Source: Saprospiraceae bacterium (lineage in GTDB: Bacteria > Bacteroidota > Bacteroidia > Chitinophagales > Saprospiraceae). Taken from it: a DNA stretch of 64,000 nucleotides. The stretch covers positions 46,817 to 110,816 of the forward strand of contig JADKFC010000015.1 of assembly GCA_016717655.1 (NCBI GenBank), in the 5' to 3' direction. The position numbers and the translations under genes were made by a program. Under the pieces are notes generated by a model. The model was not told the origin of the DNA. It saw nothing but the letters and a program-made list of their open reading frames with translations, and searched no databases. Positions 19,405 through 28,661 of this stretch are shown in pieces; position 1 is the stretch's first letter, and each line of letters begins with the position of its first letter.

Positions 19405-19434
19405 CAAATATACAACATTTTCAATACCTGCAAA
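19405..19434 (-). promoter_or_regulatory. consensus promoter just after the sppA stop
   Basis: On the minus strand TTTG (19434-19431), an 18-bp spacer and TATATTTG (19412-19405). No downstream gene on that strand other than the candidate small RNA. Confidence 0.5.
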
Positions 19435-19447
19435 TATTTTTTTTATT

Positions 19448-21217
19448 TTAATCAAATTTTATATCAAGCAACATACGGGCTTGAACACCCTCTGCCTGCC
19501 ATACCGCCTTATTCTCCTTATAAAGCCTTAATAACCAACGCATTTCGGCATTCATATGGGCATTTTCACCCTCTTCTGCCTGCTGTTTGGCCCAACTTTC
19601 AACCAATTGTTCCAGCATAGATTTTTCAATCCTGGGATATTCCACCACCTTAAAATCTGAAATTTTGGCCTTCTTAGCGGCTGCATTGATGGCTTCCTGC
19701 AAATAGCCTATTTCATCTACCAAACCAATCTCTTTGGCTGTACGCCCTGTCCATACCCGGCCCTGGGCATATTTATGTACACTGTCCACCGGCATTCCTC
19801 GTCCTTTGGATACTCGGTTCAAAAACTGCTGGTAAATGTCGTTGGTCGATTCTGTGATATAGGCCTTTTCTTTGTCAGACATAGCATACACGGTGCTTAA
19901 ATTCACCGCCATAGCATGGGTCTTTACACTGTCAAAGGTAATGCCCAGCTTATCATTGCTCAGCTTCTTAAAATTGGGCAGCATTGAAAACACACCTATC
20001 GATCCTGTCAGGGTATTGGGAGATGCAAATATGGAATCCGCTCCTGCGGCTATGTAATAACCTCCAGAGGCTGCGTAATCACCAAAGGAAGCAATCACGG
20101 GAATACCCTTGGCTTTGAGCAACTCAACTTCCCTCCAGATGATGTCTGAGGTAAGCGCCGATCCTCCTCCGCTGTTTACGCGCAACACAACCGCTTTGAT
20201 ATTTTTATCCTTTCTGATTTTGTCAAAAATCTTCAGGTACTTGTTGTTGTCTATCATGCCCTTACCTGACATGTTGTACACTACGTCACCTTCTGCATAA
20301 ACTACGGCTACTTTTTCTGTGTACTTGCCCTCCTCGGTCAATTCAGATAACAAATTGTAATCATCCAGACTCAGGTAATTGATCTTCTCATCTGCGTCGA
20401 GTTTTACTTTTTTTCTGACCCTGGCTTCAAATTCATCCCAGTAAATGGTTTCATCCACCAACTTATTATGTAAAGCTCTTTTGGCATCCCTACCGTCCAA
20501 CTCAGACATTATTCTATCCAATTCAAACAATGGAATTTTTCGACTTTTGGAAACTTCTGATTTCATCAGACCTACCATGTCGTTCAAAAACACCTTGGAT
20601 TGCAACCTGTTTTCCGGACTCATTTCTGTACGACGAAGAGGCTCTGTAGCACTCTTGAAGTCGCCGGCGTAAAAGATGTCAAAGTCAATACCCAGCTTTT
20701 CAAGACTGCCTTTAAAAAATGGAGTCACCATGCCGTAGCCCTGCAAACCAACATCTCCATTGGGGTTGAGGAAAACAGAATCTGCCACAGAAGCCAAAAA
20801 ATAAGCCGACTGAGAATAGCTGTCTGCATAGGCGTAAACAAATTTTCCGCTTTCTTTAAAGGAAGCAATGGCATTGCGAAGCTGTAAAAGGGTCGCCTGA
20901 CCCGTTTGAACGGTACTTGCCTGGATTACAACTCCCTTAATGTTGTCGTCTTTGGCTGCATTTTCGAGCAAGCGCACCATATGTCTTAAACCCAGGGTGC
21001 TGCCCGGTGTATCACCAAAACTGGTTTCTACGTTGTCTGTTTTTTCTGGAATCGCAGCATTAAGGGTCAATTTCAGTACTCCTTTTTCTGCTGTTTTATT
21101 GGACTTGCCTCCAGCCGACATGGCCGCACCCAAACCAAATAAAACGATTACGATCAAAAGTATAGCTACCAATACGCCCAAACAAGAGCCTAGCATACTT
21201 CTTAAAAATTCTTTCAT
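19448..21217 (-). CDS. sppA: signal peptide peptidase SppA, 67K type
   Basis: 589 aa, the double-domain size. It is a membrane-bound serine protease that digests cleaved signal peptides. An N-terminal membrane anchor spans residues 10-33 (LGSCLGVLVAILLIVIVLFG). The catalytic Lys is K188 in AGDFKSATEPLRR and the catalytic Ser S384 in DYAASGGYYIA. The S49 domain is repeated, with RVNSGGGSALTSDI near 348 and NTLTGSIGVF near 400. It has its own -7 box at 21243 and terminator at 19331, so it is likely monocistronic, or the last gene after the FAD oxidoreductase. Confidence 0.93.
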   Translation of the reverse strand: MKEFLRSMLGSCLGVLVAILLIVIVLFGLGAAMSAGGKSNKTAEKGVLKLTLNAAIPEKTDNVETSFGDTPGSTLGLRHMVRLLENAAKDDNIKGVVIQASTVQTGQATLLQLRNAIASFKESGKFVYAYADSYSQSAYFLASVADSVFLNPNGDVGLQGYGMVTPFFKGSLEKLGIDFDIFYAGDFKSATEPLRRTEMSPENRLQSKVFLNDMVGLMKSEVSKSRKIPLFELDRIMSELDGRDAKRALHNKLVDETIYWDEFEARVRKKVKLDADEKINYLSLDDYNLLSELTEEGKYTEKVAVVYAEGDVVYNMSGKGMIDNNKYLKIFDKIRKDKNIKAVVLRVNSGGGSALTSDIIWREVELLKAKGIPVIASFGDYAASGGYYIAAGADSIFASPNTLTGSIGVFSMLPNFKKLSNDKLGITFDSVKTHAMAVNLSTVYAMSDKEKAYITESTNDIYQQFLNRVSKGRGMPVDSVHKYAQGRVWTGRTAKEIGLVDEIGYLQEAINAAAKKAKISDFKVVEYPRIEKSMLEQLVESWAKQQAEEGENAHMNAEMRWLLRLYKENKAVWQAEGVQARMLLDIKFD

Positions 21218-21242
21218 GCAAATAGTTTAGCTGTATAAGGCG

Positions 21243-21250
21243 CAAAGGTA
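21243..21250 (-). promoter_or_regulatory. -7 box (TACCTTTG) for sppA
   Basis: TACCTTTG on the minus strand, 26 bp before the sppA ATG at 21217. The -33 element is not clear. Confidence 0.5.
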
Positions 21251-21310
21251 AGCAATGGTTCATTGCCTTCCCCTCTTTTTAGAACAAGGTAGACCCCTGG
21301 CCTACCAAAG

Positions 21311-22378
21311 TCATTTTTTATCGGATGGAAATTTATACCTGCGTATGCTGACTTCATCGGTAATGGGAGCCATAACCGTCAGGTAATCTGCCATTTGTTT
21401 GGCAAAATAGGGTCCCAGAGAGGTACCTTTGGTGCCCAACCCATTAAAAATATACCACGACTTTTGATGGGGATGTTCACCCATCACAGGCCTACGGGTA
21501 CGCATGGCAGGTCTGATACCAGCCAAACGACCTACTTCTTTAATTGAAATGGCCAGTCGGTCATTGGCAAATTGCAGCATCTTTTCTATGTCTTCTACAT
21601 TGACCTCTGTATCCCACTCGCCCCATCGATAACCGCTGCCAATCCAATATCGACCCTCTCCAAGAGGGGTTACAAAATACTCATCCCGCAAATTAAAGGG
21701 CAGGCTTTCATCAGACTTTACCAGTAAAATATTGCCCTTGGCAGGTGCAAATGGCAGGTAATTAAAGGCTGTGTTGTAAACTGCATGGTAGCCCTCACAA
21801 AACACAATCGACTTGGCTGTATAGTCACGCCAATGCCACAACCCCTCTCTTTCAAATAATTCTTCGGTGGTTAAGGCCGCATTGACAAAACTGTTTTCCT
21901 CAGTTGCCTGCTTTCTTACGGAGGCTATCAACAATGGAAGATCAACCCGCGCTGCTCCTTTGACCACACCATAGTTCACAGGATTTTTGAGATAAGGTTT
22001 CAGGGCAATTCCATCCTGGATAGACCCTGCATATTCTCCATAGTCGGGGTCTGACAGGCGCACCATCCAGTCGTTTTCTTCTTTAACACTGTGCAAGGCT
22101 CTGTAAATGGGCAAATCATGATAAAACTTTTGACCATATGCCACCTCCATCTCGTGGTAGCAATTTTTGGCAAAAGGCATAACCGTGTCTGCCATCCAGG
22201 TCTTGATGTAGTTTCTGCCGGTCATCGGATTGATGATGCCTGCCGCTGCCATCGAGGCAGATGACTTTCCGGCATCTACTACCAACACTTTTTTTCCTGC
22301 TTTCCGCAAATACCAGTATAGCAGGGTACCTGCCAGGCCCTGTCCTACCAAAATATAGTCGTAGTTGTTATTCTCCAC
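21311..22378 (-). CDS. FAD-dependent oxidoreductase (DAO/MnmC-C-like)
   Basis: 355 aa with GTG start at 22378, inside the 3' end of the upstream yjbR-like gene (11-bp overlap, so translation is probably coupled). The N-terminal dinucleotide fold YILVGQGLAGTLLYWYLRK and VLVVDAG bind FAD. SASMAAAGIINPMTGR is typical of the DAO family, including the MnmC FAD domain. GSGYRWGEWDTEV and GIRPAMRTRRPVMGEHP form the substrate side and C-terminal FAD contact. No signal peptide. The substrate is likely an amino acid or amine, but this cannot be fixed from sequence. Confidence 0.8.
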   Translation of the reverse strand: MENNNYDYILVGQGLAGTLLYWYLRKAGKKVLVVDAGKSSASMAAAGIINPMTGRNYIKTWMADTVMPFAKNCYHEMEVAYGQKFYHDLPIYRALHSVKEENDWMVRLSDPDYGEYAGSIQDGIALKPYLKNPVNYGVVKGAARVDLPLLIASVRKQATEENSFVNAALTTEELFEREGLWHWRDYTAKSIVFCEGYHAVYNTAFNYLPFAPAKGNILLVKSDESLPFNLRDEYFVTPLGEGRYWIGSGYRWGEWDTEVNVEDIEKMLQFANDRLAISIKEVGRLAGIRPAMRTRRPVMGEHPHQKSWYIFNGLGTKGTSLGPYFAKQMADYLTVMAPITDEVSIRRYKFPSDKK

Positions 22379-22739
22379 TGGCCAGTGCCTTACGAAGTTT
22401 TAAGGGCAAAGAGTCAAAGACCAACTGGTAGGAGTCTGCTACCAATTCCCGGATGAGCTGATTGCTCAAACCTTCTTCCAAATAAACCGTATTCCAGTGC
22501 TTCTTATTCATGTGGTAACCCGGCACAATGGCAGCATGTTCTTCCCTCAGTTCAATGGCCTTTTCCGGGTCGCTTTTCAGATTGGCCGAAGGCTGGTCTG
22601 CCCTGTCAAGCGGGGTCAAACAAAAAATTTTACCCCCTTCTCCTCCCACCCTGAAAGCCAGGGTGTGTTCATCAAACGGAAGGTACTCATCGGTGTATGG
22701 AAACGATAAACACAGCTGTCTGAATTGTTCTAAATCCAT
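22368..22739 (-). CDS. MmcQ/YjbR family protein
   Basis: 123 aa. MDLEQFRQLCLSFPYTDEYL and FDEHTLAFRVGGKIF-like sequence, then NKKHWNTVYLE and IRELVADSYQLV, match the YjbR (cyaY-like fold) family. Members are small cytosolic proteins proposed to bind DNA; the function is uncertain. It is the middle gene of the DUF721 - yjbR - FAD oxidoreductase cluster, 2 bp after DUF721 and overlapping the oxidoreductase by 11 bp. Confidence 0.85.
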   Translation of the reverse strand: MDLEQFRQLCLSFPYTDEYLPFDEHTLAFRVGGEGGKIFCLTPLDRADQPSANLKSDPEKAIELREEHAAIVPGYHMNKKHWNTVYLEEGLSNQLIRELVADSYQLVFDSLPLKLRKALASGE

Positions 22740-22741
22740 CT

Positions 22742-23002
22742 TTATCTGAATATGATTTCTGCTACTATGGGCTCTCCCAGGGCTTTGTTAAGGATGTGAA
22801 TCAATCGCTCTCTGGAAGACAACAATTCTGCCCTAAGAGGGGCTGACTGGATGTGGATGTACACCTTGTTGCCCCGCAAATAGATCTTTTCTGTGTAGGA
22901 TGAAACTACTTGTCCCATCTCTGCCCGGTAAATAGCCTCAATGTCCAATCGGGCCAGGCCTTTGCCCAGGGTTTCGCTGCGACCAATGAATTCCTTCATC
23001 AC
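22742..23002 (-). CDS. DUF721 domain protein
   Basis: 86 aa. The start is GTG 23002 or the adjacent ATG 22999; the frame is open farther upstream but offers no better start. The pattern RLDIEAIYRAEMGQVVSSYT, YLRGNKVYIHIQSAPLRAEL and INKALGEPIVAEIIFR-like ending is that of DUF721, a small family often found near recF/gyrB and thought to act in DNA metabolism. It is the first gene of a three-gene minus-strand operon with a -7 box at 23064-23071. Confidence 0.75.
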   Translation of the reverse strand: MMKEFIGRSETLGKGLARLDIEAIYRAEMGQVVSSYTEKIYLRGNKVYIHIQSAPLRAELLSSRERLIHILNKALGEPIVAEIIFR

Positions 23003-23063
23003 CGCACCCAGTTTTTTGTCCTTTTTGGAATGATATTTAAGCGCATTTGGATCTTTAGAATCA

Positions 23064-23071
23064 CAAAGATA
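23064..23071 (-). promoter_or_regulatory. -7 box (TATCTTTG) for the DUF721 operon
   Basis: TATCTTTG on the minus strand predicts a start near 23057 and a 5' leader of about 55 nt to the DUF721 start. Confidence 0.5.
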
Positions 23072-23303
23072 GTCATATCCTGCCTCAACTGTTCATCAAA
23101 GTTTTCTTCGAAGTGGCTGCATTTTAAACAAAATATTTGATAGACAATACCGCCGAAAAGACAAATAAATAGCTCAATTGCCCATTCTTTGCCAATGGCA
23201 ATTTTGACTTTGAGCCTGTCTTACACATTGACCATTCACAATAAACCAAATAGTGGTCCCATCTGTAAAAAAATCTTTATTTTTGCCCCGTAAAAAATCA
23301 GTT

Positions 23304-23786
23304 ATGACGCCTTATTTCGAAATGTTAAGTGAATCAGAATACCAGCAATTGAAAGATGCCCTGGCCTTAATCACAGTGTACATTGCCGGTGCAGATGGAT
23401 CCATCGACAAAGAAGAAATGGAATGGGCGGAAAAAGTAACTGAGATCCGAAGCTATAAAATGACCGACGACCTCCTTGGTTTTTACCAGGAATTAAATGC
23501 CGATTTTCCGGAAAAAGTAAATACTTTTTTGAAGGAATTACCAACTGATACGAATGCAAGAAACGCAGCGGTTGAAAGTAAATTGGCGGCTTTAAATCCA
23601 ATCATGGCCCAGCTTGACCTACCGGTTGGCGCCCACCTCTACAAAAGTTATATCACATTTGCCCACCATGTGGCAAAAGCAACCGGAGGATTCCTGGGCT
23701 TTTTCTCCATTTCTCCCAAAGAAAAGGCACTGTTGGGACTTACCATGATTACACCGATAGTGGTTGAAGAGACCGAAGAGGAATAA
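23304..23786 (+). CDS. TerB-like helical protein
   Basis: 160 aa from ATG 23304, which lies 18 bp below a TATTTTTG box at 23278; a start at 23253 would precede that promoter. MTPYFEMLSESEYQQL is followed by the DjlA/TerB-like segment YIAGADGSIDKEEMEWAEKV (about 22-41), where acidic residues resemble the metal-binding loop of TerB folds. The remainder is helical with a Phe/Gly-rich patch (ATGGFLGFFSISPKEKALL). Cytosolic; the role is unknown. It is a single gene between divergent DUF721 and the TonB receptor. Confidence 0.6.
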   Translation: MTPYFEMLSESEYQQLKDALALITVYIAGADGSIDKEEMEWAEKVTEIRSYKMTDDLLGFYQELNADFPEKVNTFLKELPTDTNARNAAVESKLAALNPIMAQLDLPVGAHLYKSYITFAHHVAKATGGFLGFFSISPKEKALLGLTMITPIVVEETEEE

Positions 23787-23862
23787 GCCAGTCTACCTTC
23801 TTTTTCATTTTATTTTTGTCATTTTCTTTTTTGTGCTACCTTAGGACACAAAATCAGTGGTT

Positions 23863-26124
23863 ATGAGGTACGACAAAATTGTATTTTGCCTATTCTTGCT
23901 ATGTCCGTTTTTCCTTTCTTCTCAATCCATGATCAAGGGCCATGTGGGTGATAATACCACCGGCCTTCCCCTCATCGGAGCTACCGTAGTTTGTGATCAG
24001 GAAGGTACAATTACCGATGAAAACGGTGATTTTCAAATAGTTACAAGTCTACCTTGCCGACTTACGATTTCTTACGTAGGATATAAGAGCATCTCTCAAA
24101 TGGTAGAAGTAGCAACATCTACTTTGTACTTTGAGATGAACGAATTGTCTGAGGTCCTCGACCTCACTACGGTCACAGCTACCAAATTTGAACAACGGTT
24201 GAGCGAATCTACCGTTGCCGTTGAGGTCATCAAACCCAACCTGTTGAGGTCAACCAATACCATCAAAAGCGACGATATCCTCAACAAGCTACCGGGAGTT
24301 CAGGTAGTGGGAGGTCAGGCCAATATCAGAGGTGGCAGCGGCTTTTCATACGGAGCCGGATCCAGGGTAATGGTGTTACTGGATGACATGCCCGCCCTTC
24401 AGGTAGATGCCGGTTATGCCAACTGGGGCGATATGCCGGTTGAGGCCATCGCCCAGGTTGAAGTGGTTAAGGGTGCTTCATCAGCCTTATATGGGAGTTC
24501 TGCCCTCAACGGCATCATCAATTTCAGAAGGTTGCAGGCCGGTGTCAAGCCCGAAACCAATGCCTTTGTTTCACTGACCCATTACCTGAGTCCCAAAGAA
24601 GAAAAATACAAGTGGTGGGGAGATTCTATTTTTCCCTATCGTTTCAATTTTGGAATAGCCCACAGCCAAAAAATAAAAAATACCGATCTAACCATCCATG
24701 GCTATTTTGGCAAGCTCGAAAGTTATGCCAAAGAAACCTATGAGACCCGGGGTCGACTGGGTTTTAATGTCAAACACAAGATGGGAGAACGAAGTTACCT
24801 GGGTGTCAATGCCCTTCTCAATGTTTTGGAATCAAGCGACTTCTTCATTTGGAGAAATGCCCTGAGGGGTATTTATGAACCGTTTACCGGTACTGTTTCT
24901 TCCGGCAAAAGAATTCGAATGAGTGTAGATCCTTACTTTATCCACTACCATAAAAACGGGGCAAAACACAGGCTCAATACGCGCTATTTTTACACCAACA
25001 ACGATAACAACAACAACCAACAGAACCAGTCATCCACCTATTATGCAGAGTACCAGTTCAGTCATGAATATGCCCCATGGGAGTTGCAATACTCGGCAGG
25101 TGCCGTCCTGAGTCTCACCGATTCAAAAGCCCAGTTATTTGGTGATAGCAGCTTTTTATATACCAACTCGGCTGCCTACCTCCAGCTGGATAAAAAATTT
25201 GGTCAGCGACTCACCGTGAGCGCAGGCGCCAGGTATGAGTTCAATCGCCAAAACAGCCCACAGGAGTTTCAGGGCTTTATGATACCCGGAGGCAAGGTAG
25301 AAGACAGTCAGATCATTTCCAGGCTGGGCTTGAATTACAAGCTAATGGAATATTCCTCACTGAGAATATCCTGGGGACAAGGTTACAGATACCCTACAGT
25401 TACCGAAAGGTTCATCAGCACCCAGTTTGGAGGGTTCACCATCTTTCCCAACCCTGTGTTGAGCCCTGAATACGGCTGGTCTGCAGAAATCGGACTCAAA
25501 CAAGGATTTAAGCTGGCTAGCTTCAAAGGCTACCTCGACCTTTCGGCCTTTACCCAGGAATATGAAGACATGATCGAGTTTACCTTCCTCGAAAATCCCT
25601 ATGGCTTTAAACCCATCAACATTGGCAATACCCGCATTTCAGGTTATGAAGCCGGTCTGACAGGGCAGTTTGATATTTTCTCGGTGCCGGTTACCACCAT
25701 CATTGGCTATACCTACATCAATCCTGTTTACAAAAATTTTGACCAAAGACCGGAAATCAAAGACAACATATCCACCACCCAAAATGTGCTCAAATACCGT
25801 TCAAAACATTCGGCTAAGGCAGATTTGGAGGCTTCGTACAAAAACTTTAAGTTGGGCTATGCTATCCAATATTATTCCCACGTAATCAACATCGACAGCC
25901 GTTTTGAAGCACCCATTGCAGAGGTCGACCTGTTTTCGATCAAAGCTTATCGAGATAGGGACAACGACGGTTCCGTTTTTATGGATGCCCGACTCTCCTA
26001 TACCTTGAATAAGTATACCCTCGGCTTTTTGGTCAACAACCTGACCAATGCAGCCTACACCACCCGCCCGGGTCTGTTGGAAGCCCCCCGGAACGTTTCG
26101 GTGCGACTGGATGTAGCGCTGTAA
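23863..26124 (+). CDS. TonB-dependent outer-membrane receptor
   Basis: 753 aa from ATG 23863. The order is signal peptide (MRYDKIVFCLFLLCPFFLSSQ), a CarboxypepD-regulatory-like domain (about 22-105: IKGHVGDNTTGLPLIGATVV), a plug domain (about 120-230: KLPGVQVVGGQANIRGGSGF, GASSALYGSSALNGIINFR), and a beta-barrel ending in NAAYTTRPGLLEAPRNVSVR and a terminal DVAL. It imports a bulky ligand (siderophore, vitamin or glycan) with TonB-ExbBD energy. No SusD partner follows, so it is not a classical PUL. A TACCTTAG box near 23837, preceded at 18 bp by TTTG, may be the promoter. Confidence 0.9.
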   Translation: MRYDKIVFCLFLLCPFFLSSQSMIKGHVGDNTTGLPLIGATVVCDQEGTITDENGDFQIVTSLPCRLTISYVGYKSISQMVEVATSTLYFEMNELSEVLDLTTVTATKFEQRLSESTVAVEVIKPNLLRSTNTIKSDDILNKLPGVQVVGGQANIRGGSGFSYGAGSRVMVLLDDMPALQVDAGYANWGDMPVEAIAQVEVVKGASSALYGSSALNGIINFRRLQAGVKPETNAFVSLTHYLSPKEEKYKWWGDSIFPYRFNFGIAHSQKIKNTDLTIHGYFGKLESYAKETYETRGRLGFNVKHKMGERSYLGVNALLNVLESSDFFIWRNALRGIYEPFTGTVSSGKRIRMSVDPYFIHYHKNGAKHRLNTRYFYTNNDNNNNQQNQSSTYYAEYQFSHEYAPWELQYSAGAVLSLTDSKAQLFGDSSFLYTNSAAYLQLDKKFGQRLTVSAGARYEFNRQNSPQEFQGFMIPGGKVEDSQIISRLGLNYKLMEYSSLRISWGQGYRYPTVTERFISTQFGGFTIFPNPVLSPEYGWSAEIGLKQGFKLASFKGYLDLSAFTQEYEDMIEFTFLENPYGFKPINIGNTRISGYEAGLTGQFDIFSVPVTTIIGYTYINPVYKNFDQRPEIKDNISTTQNVLKYRSKHSAKADLEASYKNFKLGYAIQYYSHVINIDSRFEAPIAEVDLFSIKAYRDRDNDGSVFMDARLSYTLNKYTLGFLVNNLTNAAYTTRPGLLEAPRNVSVRLDVAL

Positions 26125-26262
26125 TTTGAAAATTTGGTGACGAGGTGCACACAATTGACCAAAAGCAGCGTTAACTGTCTTGGGCGACTCTTTTTATAAC
26201 AATTGGCTTATTTAATTGTTATTAAGTATTGGTTTTACCCGGGTACAAAGCGCTTTTGGGCT

Positions 26263-26270
26263 TATCTTTG
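26263..26270 (+). promoter_or_regulatory. -7 box (TATCTTTG) for the CHU_C protein
   Basis: TATCTTTG 18 bp before ATG 26288. It predicts a 5' leader of only about 10-25 nt. Confidence 0.5.
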
Positions 26271-26287
26271 TAGCCTGCAAAACACGG

Positions 26288-28588
26288 ATGATTGTGCGTA
26301 GAATGACAAAATGGATTTACTTACCACTGTTACTGATCTTCTTATGGAAGGGTGAGGCCAAGGCTGCCCACATAATAGGCGGGGATGTTACCTACCAGTG
26401 TATTTCGGTCAACGATGTACAAAAAAGAACCCGGTTTAGGGTTACTTTTACCATGTACCGAGATTCCAAAGGTGGAGGTGCCAATTTTGATGTAGATGCA
26501 GAATTTGGGCTTTACAAATCAACCGGAGATGGCAAATGGGTCTATGTTAGGTCTTTTAATGCCAGCCCCAGAGACATCAAACCCGTTGACAACGACAATC
26601 CCTGCATCATTGTACCTCCCAATATTGGAGTGGAAAGGGCTACCTACGAATTTGAAGTAGACATTGACTGGGGCACCGAGGTGTACCAAATTGCCTATCA
26701 GCGATGCTGTCGAAACGGTACCATCAACAACATCATCAATCCCGGAGAGGCTGGGGCCGTTTTTTCGGTAGAAATTTTTGCCGATGCCATCAGCACCTGT
26801 AACAACAGCCCCGTTTTCAACCGTTTCCCACCTACCGTCATTTGTAATGGAGAACCTTTACGATTTGACCACTCCGCCACAGATGCAGAAGGAGATCAGC
26901 TGGTTTACGAGTTTTGTGCCCCACTTACTTCCGGAGGAACCGATGGGGAGAGTGGCATTGGAGACCCAAGATCATGCACAGGGGTAAGACCTGCATCGAT
27001 CAGATGCCTGCCTCCTTATGACGAGGTTATGTTTCAACTGCCTACCTTCAGCGCCAACAATCCCATTGGTGGAAACCCGCAAATCTCCCTCAATCCGAAT
27101 ACAGGACTCATAACAGGTGTGCCCATGATCAATGGCCAATATGTGGTAGGTGTTTGCGTCAAAGAATTCAGGGATGGCAAGTTGATTGGGACCATTCGGC
27201 GAGATTTTCAATTCAATGTTACGGTCTGTCAGATTGCGGTGTCGGCTGCCCTCGATACAGATGCTTCCAAACTCAAGGATGGTTATGTGGAAATCAGTCA
27301 GGACGGGAAACTTTTTAATTTTAAATCCTGTGGAAGTAAGCTCATCCCCTTTCTCAATAAGAGTACAGAAATACGCAACATCCTGGGCTACGAATGGCAC
27401 ATCAACGACGGAACCAAGGTAGACACCTTTAATACCGCCAACCTCGACTATACTTTTAATCGCTTCGGAAGATTTTCGGGACAAATGATCCTCAATCCCG
27501 ACTTGGCCGATTGTACAGATACCGCCCAAATCGTAATCGATATCTTCCCGGCTGTGGATGCCAATTTTAATTTTGGCTACGATACCTGTGTGGCAGGACC
27601 CATTATTTTTTCTGACCTTTCTGTTAGCGGTGCGGGCCCGGTTACGGGTTGGGAATGGGCCTTTGAACCAGATACCATTAGCAGGGTGCAAAATCCGGTT
27701 TTTGAATACAAGACCCCTGGCATCAAGCCCGTGGCTTTGACAGCTTTTGATGGCAATGGCTGCAAGGATACCAAAATTATTGACCTTCCCTACCTGCCGG
27801 TACCTGCCTTGGTGGTGATTGAACCCACCAAGTTTACTGCCTGCGTTCCGGCCGATATTTATTTCAGTAACTTATCTTTCCCAATAGACGGAACCTACAC
27901 TCTGGAATGGGATTTTGGAGATGGACAATTTTCCGACCAGATCAGTCCAAGCCATAGGTATGAAGAGACAGGAATATTTGATGTTTCTCTCAAAATCACC
28001 TCTCCCATTGGATGTACAACAGAGGCCAATTACCCCAATTGGGTGGAGGTTCTGGAAAGTCCATTGGCAAACTTTGTTTACAGTCCGGAAAAGCTCACCA
28101 ACTTCGAAAAAACAGCTGTGTTCACCAATCTCAGTGAAAATCAAATTTCAGTACTTTGGAATTTTGATGGCAGCGGCATCTCTTTTGACCTCAATCCCAC
28201 TTATACTTTTCCGGATACAGGCATGTACCTGGTATCTTTGATTGCCTTTCATGAAAATGGATGTACAGACACTGCCACCGCCAACATTGATGTCATGCCT
28301 TTGGTCACCCTGGTAATGCCCAATGCCTTTACCCCCAACAACGATGGACTCAATGACGACTTCAGGGGCTATGGCTTTGTAGATGCCATTTCTGATTATA
28401 AAATGAGCATCTGGAACCGATGGGGAGAATTGATCTTTGAAACCGACAATCCTCTAATGGGCTGGAATGGAAGCAAAAATAACAGTGGTCAGGAATCACC
28501 CGTTGGTGTGTATGTGTATCAAGTTGAATACCTCGCTCCTAGAGGAGATGTCAAGAAGCTGACCGGTCACGTAACCCTGGTTCGATAA
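26288..28588 (+). CDS. PKD-domain protein with gliding-motility-type C-terminal sorting domain
   Basis: About 766 aa from ATG 26288 (26303 is also possible); an earlier in-frame start at 26216 would lie upstream of the promoter. The signal peptide is MTKWIYLPLLLIFLWKGEAK. The N-terminal part (AAHIIGGDVTYQCISVNDVQ, FTMYRDSKGGGANFD) is the pattern common in large Bacteroidota adhesin-like proteins. PKD-like repeats follow (YEWHINDGTKVDTF, LEWDFGDGQFSDQISPSHRY, VLWNFDGSGISFD). The C-terminus (MPNAFTPNNDGLNDDFRGYG, IWNRWGELIFETD, GVYVYQVEY) is the gliding motility-associated T9SS domain (type B). It is likely secreted or surface-attached. Confidence 0.85.
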   Translation: MIVRRMTKWIYLPLLLIFLWKGEAKAAHIIGGDVTYQCISVNDVQKRTRFRVTFTMYRDSKGGGANFDVDAEFGLYKSTGDGKWVYVRSFNASPRDIKPVDNDNPCIIVPPNIGVERATYEFEVDIDWGTEVYQIAYQRCCRNGTINNIINPGEAGAVFSVEIFADAISTCNNSPVFNRFPPTVICNGEPLRFDHSATDAEGDQLVYEFCAPLTSGGTDGESGIGDPRSCTGVRPASIRCLPPYDEVMFQLPTFSANNPIGGNPQISLNPNTGLITGVPMINGQYVVGVCVKEFRDGKLIGTIRRDFQFNVTVCQIAVSAALDTDASKLKDGYVEISQDGKLFNFKSCGSKLIPFLNKSTEIRNILGYEWHINDGTKVDTFNTANLDYTFNRFGRFSGQMILNPDLADCTDTAQIVIDIFPAVDANFNFGYDTCVAGPIIFSDLSVSGAGPVTGWEWAFEPDTISRVQNPVFEYKTPGIKPVALTAFDGNGCKDTKIIDLPYLPVPALVVIEPTKFTACVPADIYFSNLSFPIDGTYTLEWDFGDGQFSDQISPSHRYEETGIFDVSLKITSPIGCTTEANYPNWVEVLESPLANFVYSPEKLTNFEKTAVFTNLSENQISVLWNFDGSGISFDLNPTYTFPDTGMYLVSLIAFHENGCTDTATANIDVMPLVTLVMPNAFTPNNDGLNDDFRGYGFVDAISDYKMSIWNRWGELIFETDNPLMGWNGSKNNSGQESPVGVYVYQVEYLAPRGDVKKLTGHVTLVR

Positions 28589-28661
28589 ACAAAATTTTGT
28601 CTTAACTATGCCTTAGGTTAAGTGTAATATTCCTATTTTACACCCAATTTTAGTATAAAAT

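Noticed and set aside
23863..26124. SusC of a polysaccharide utilisation locus
   Set aside because: No SusD-like gene, glycoside hydrolase or HTCS regulator is adjacent, and the protein is shorter than typical SusC.
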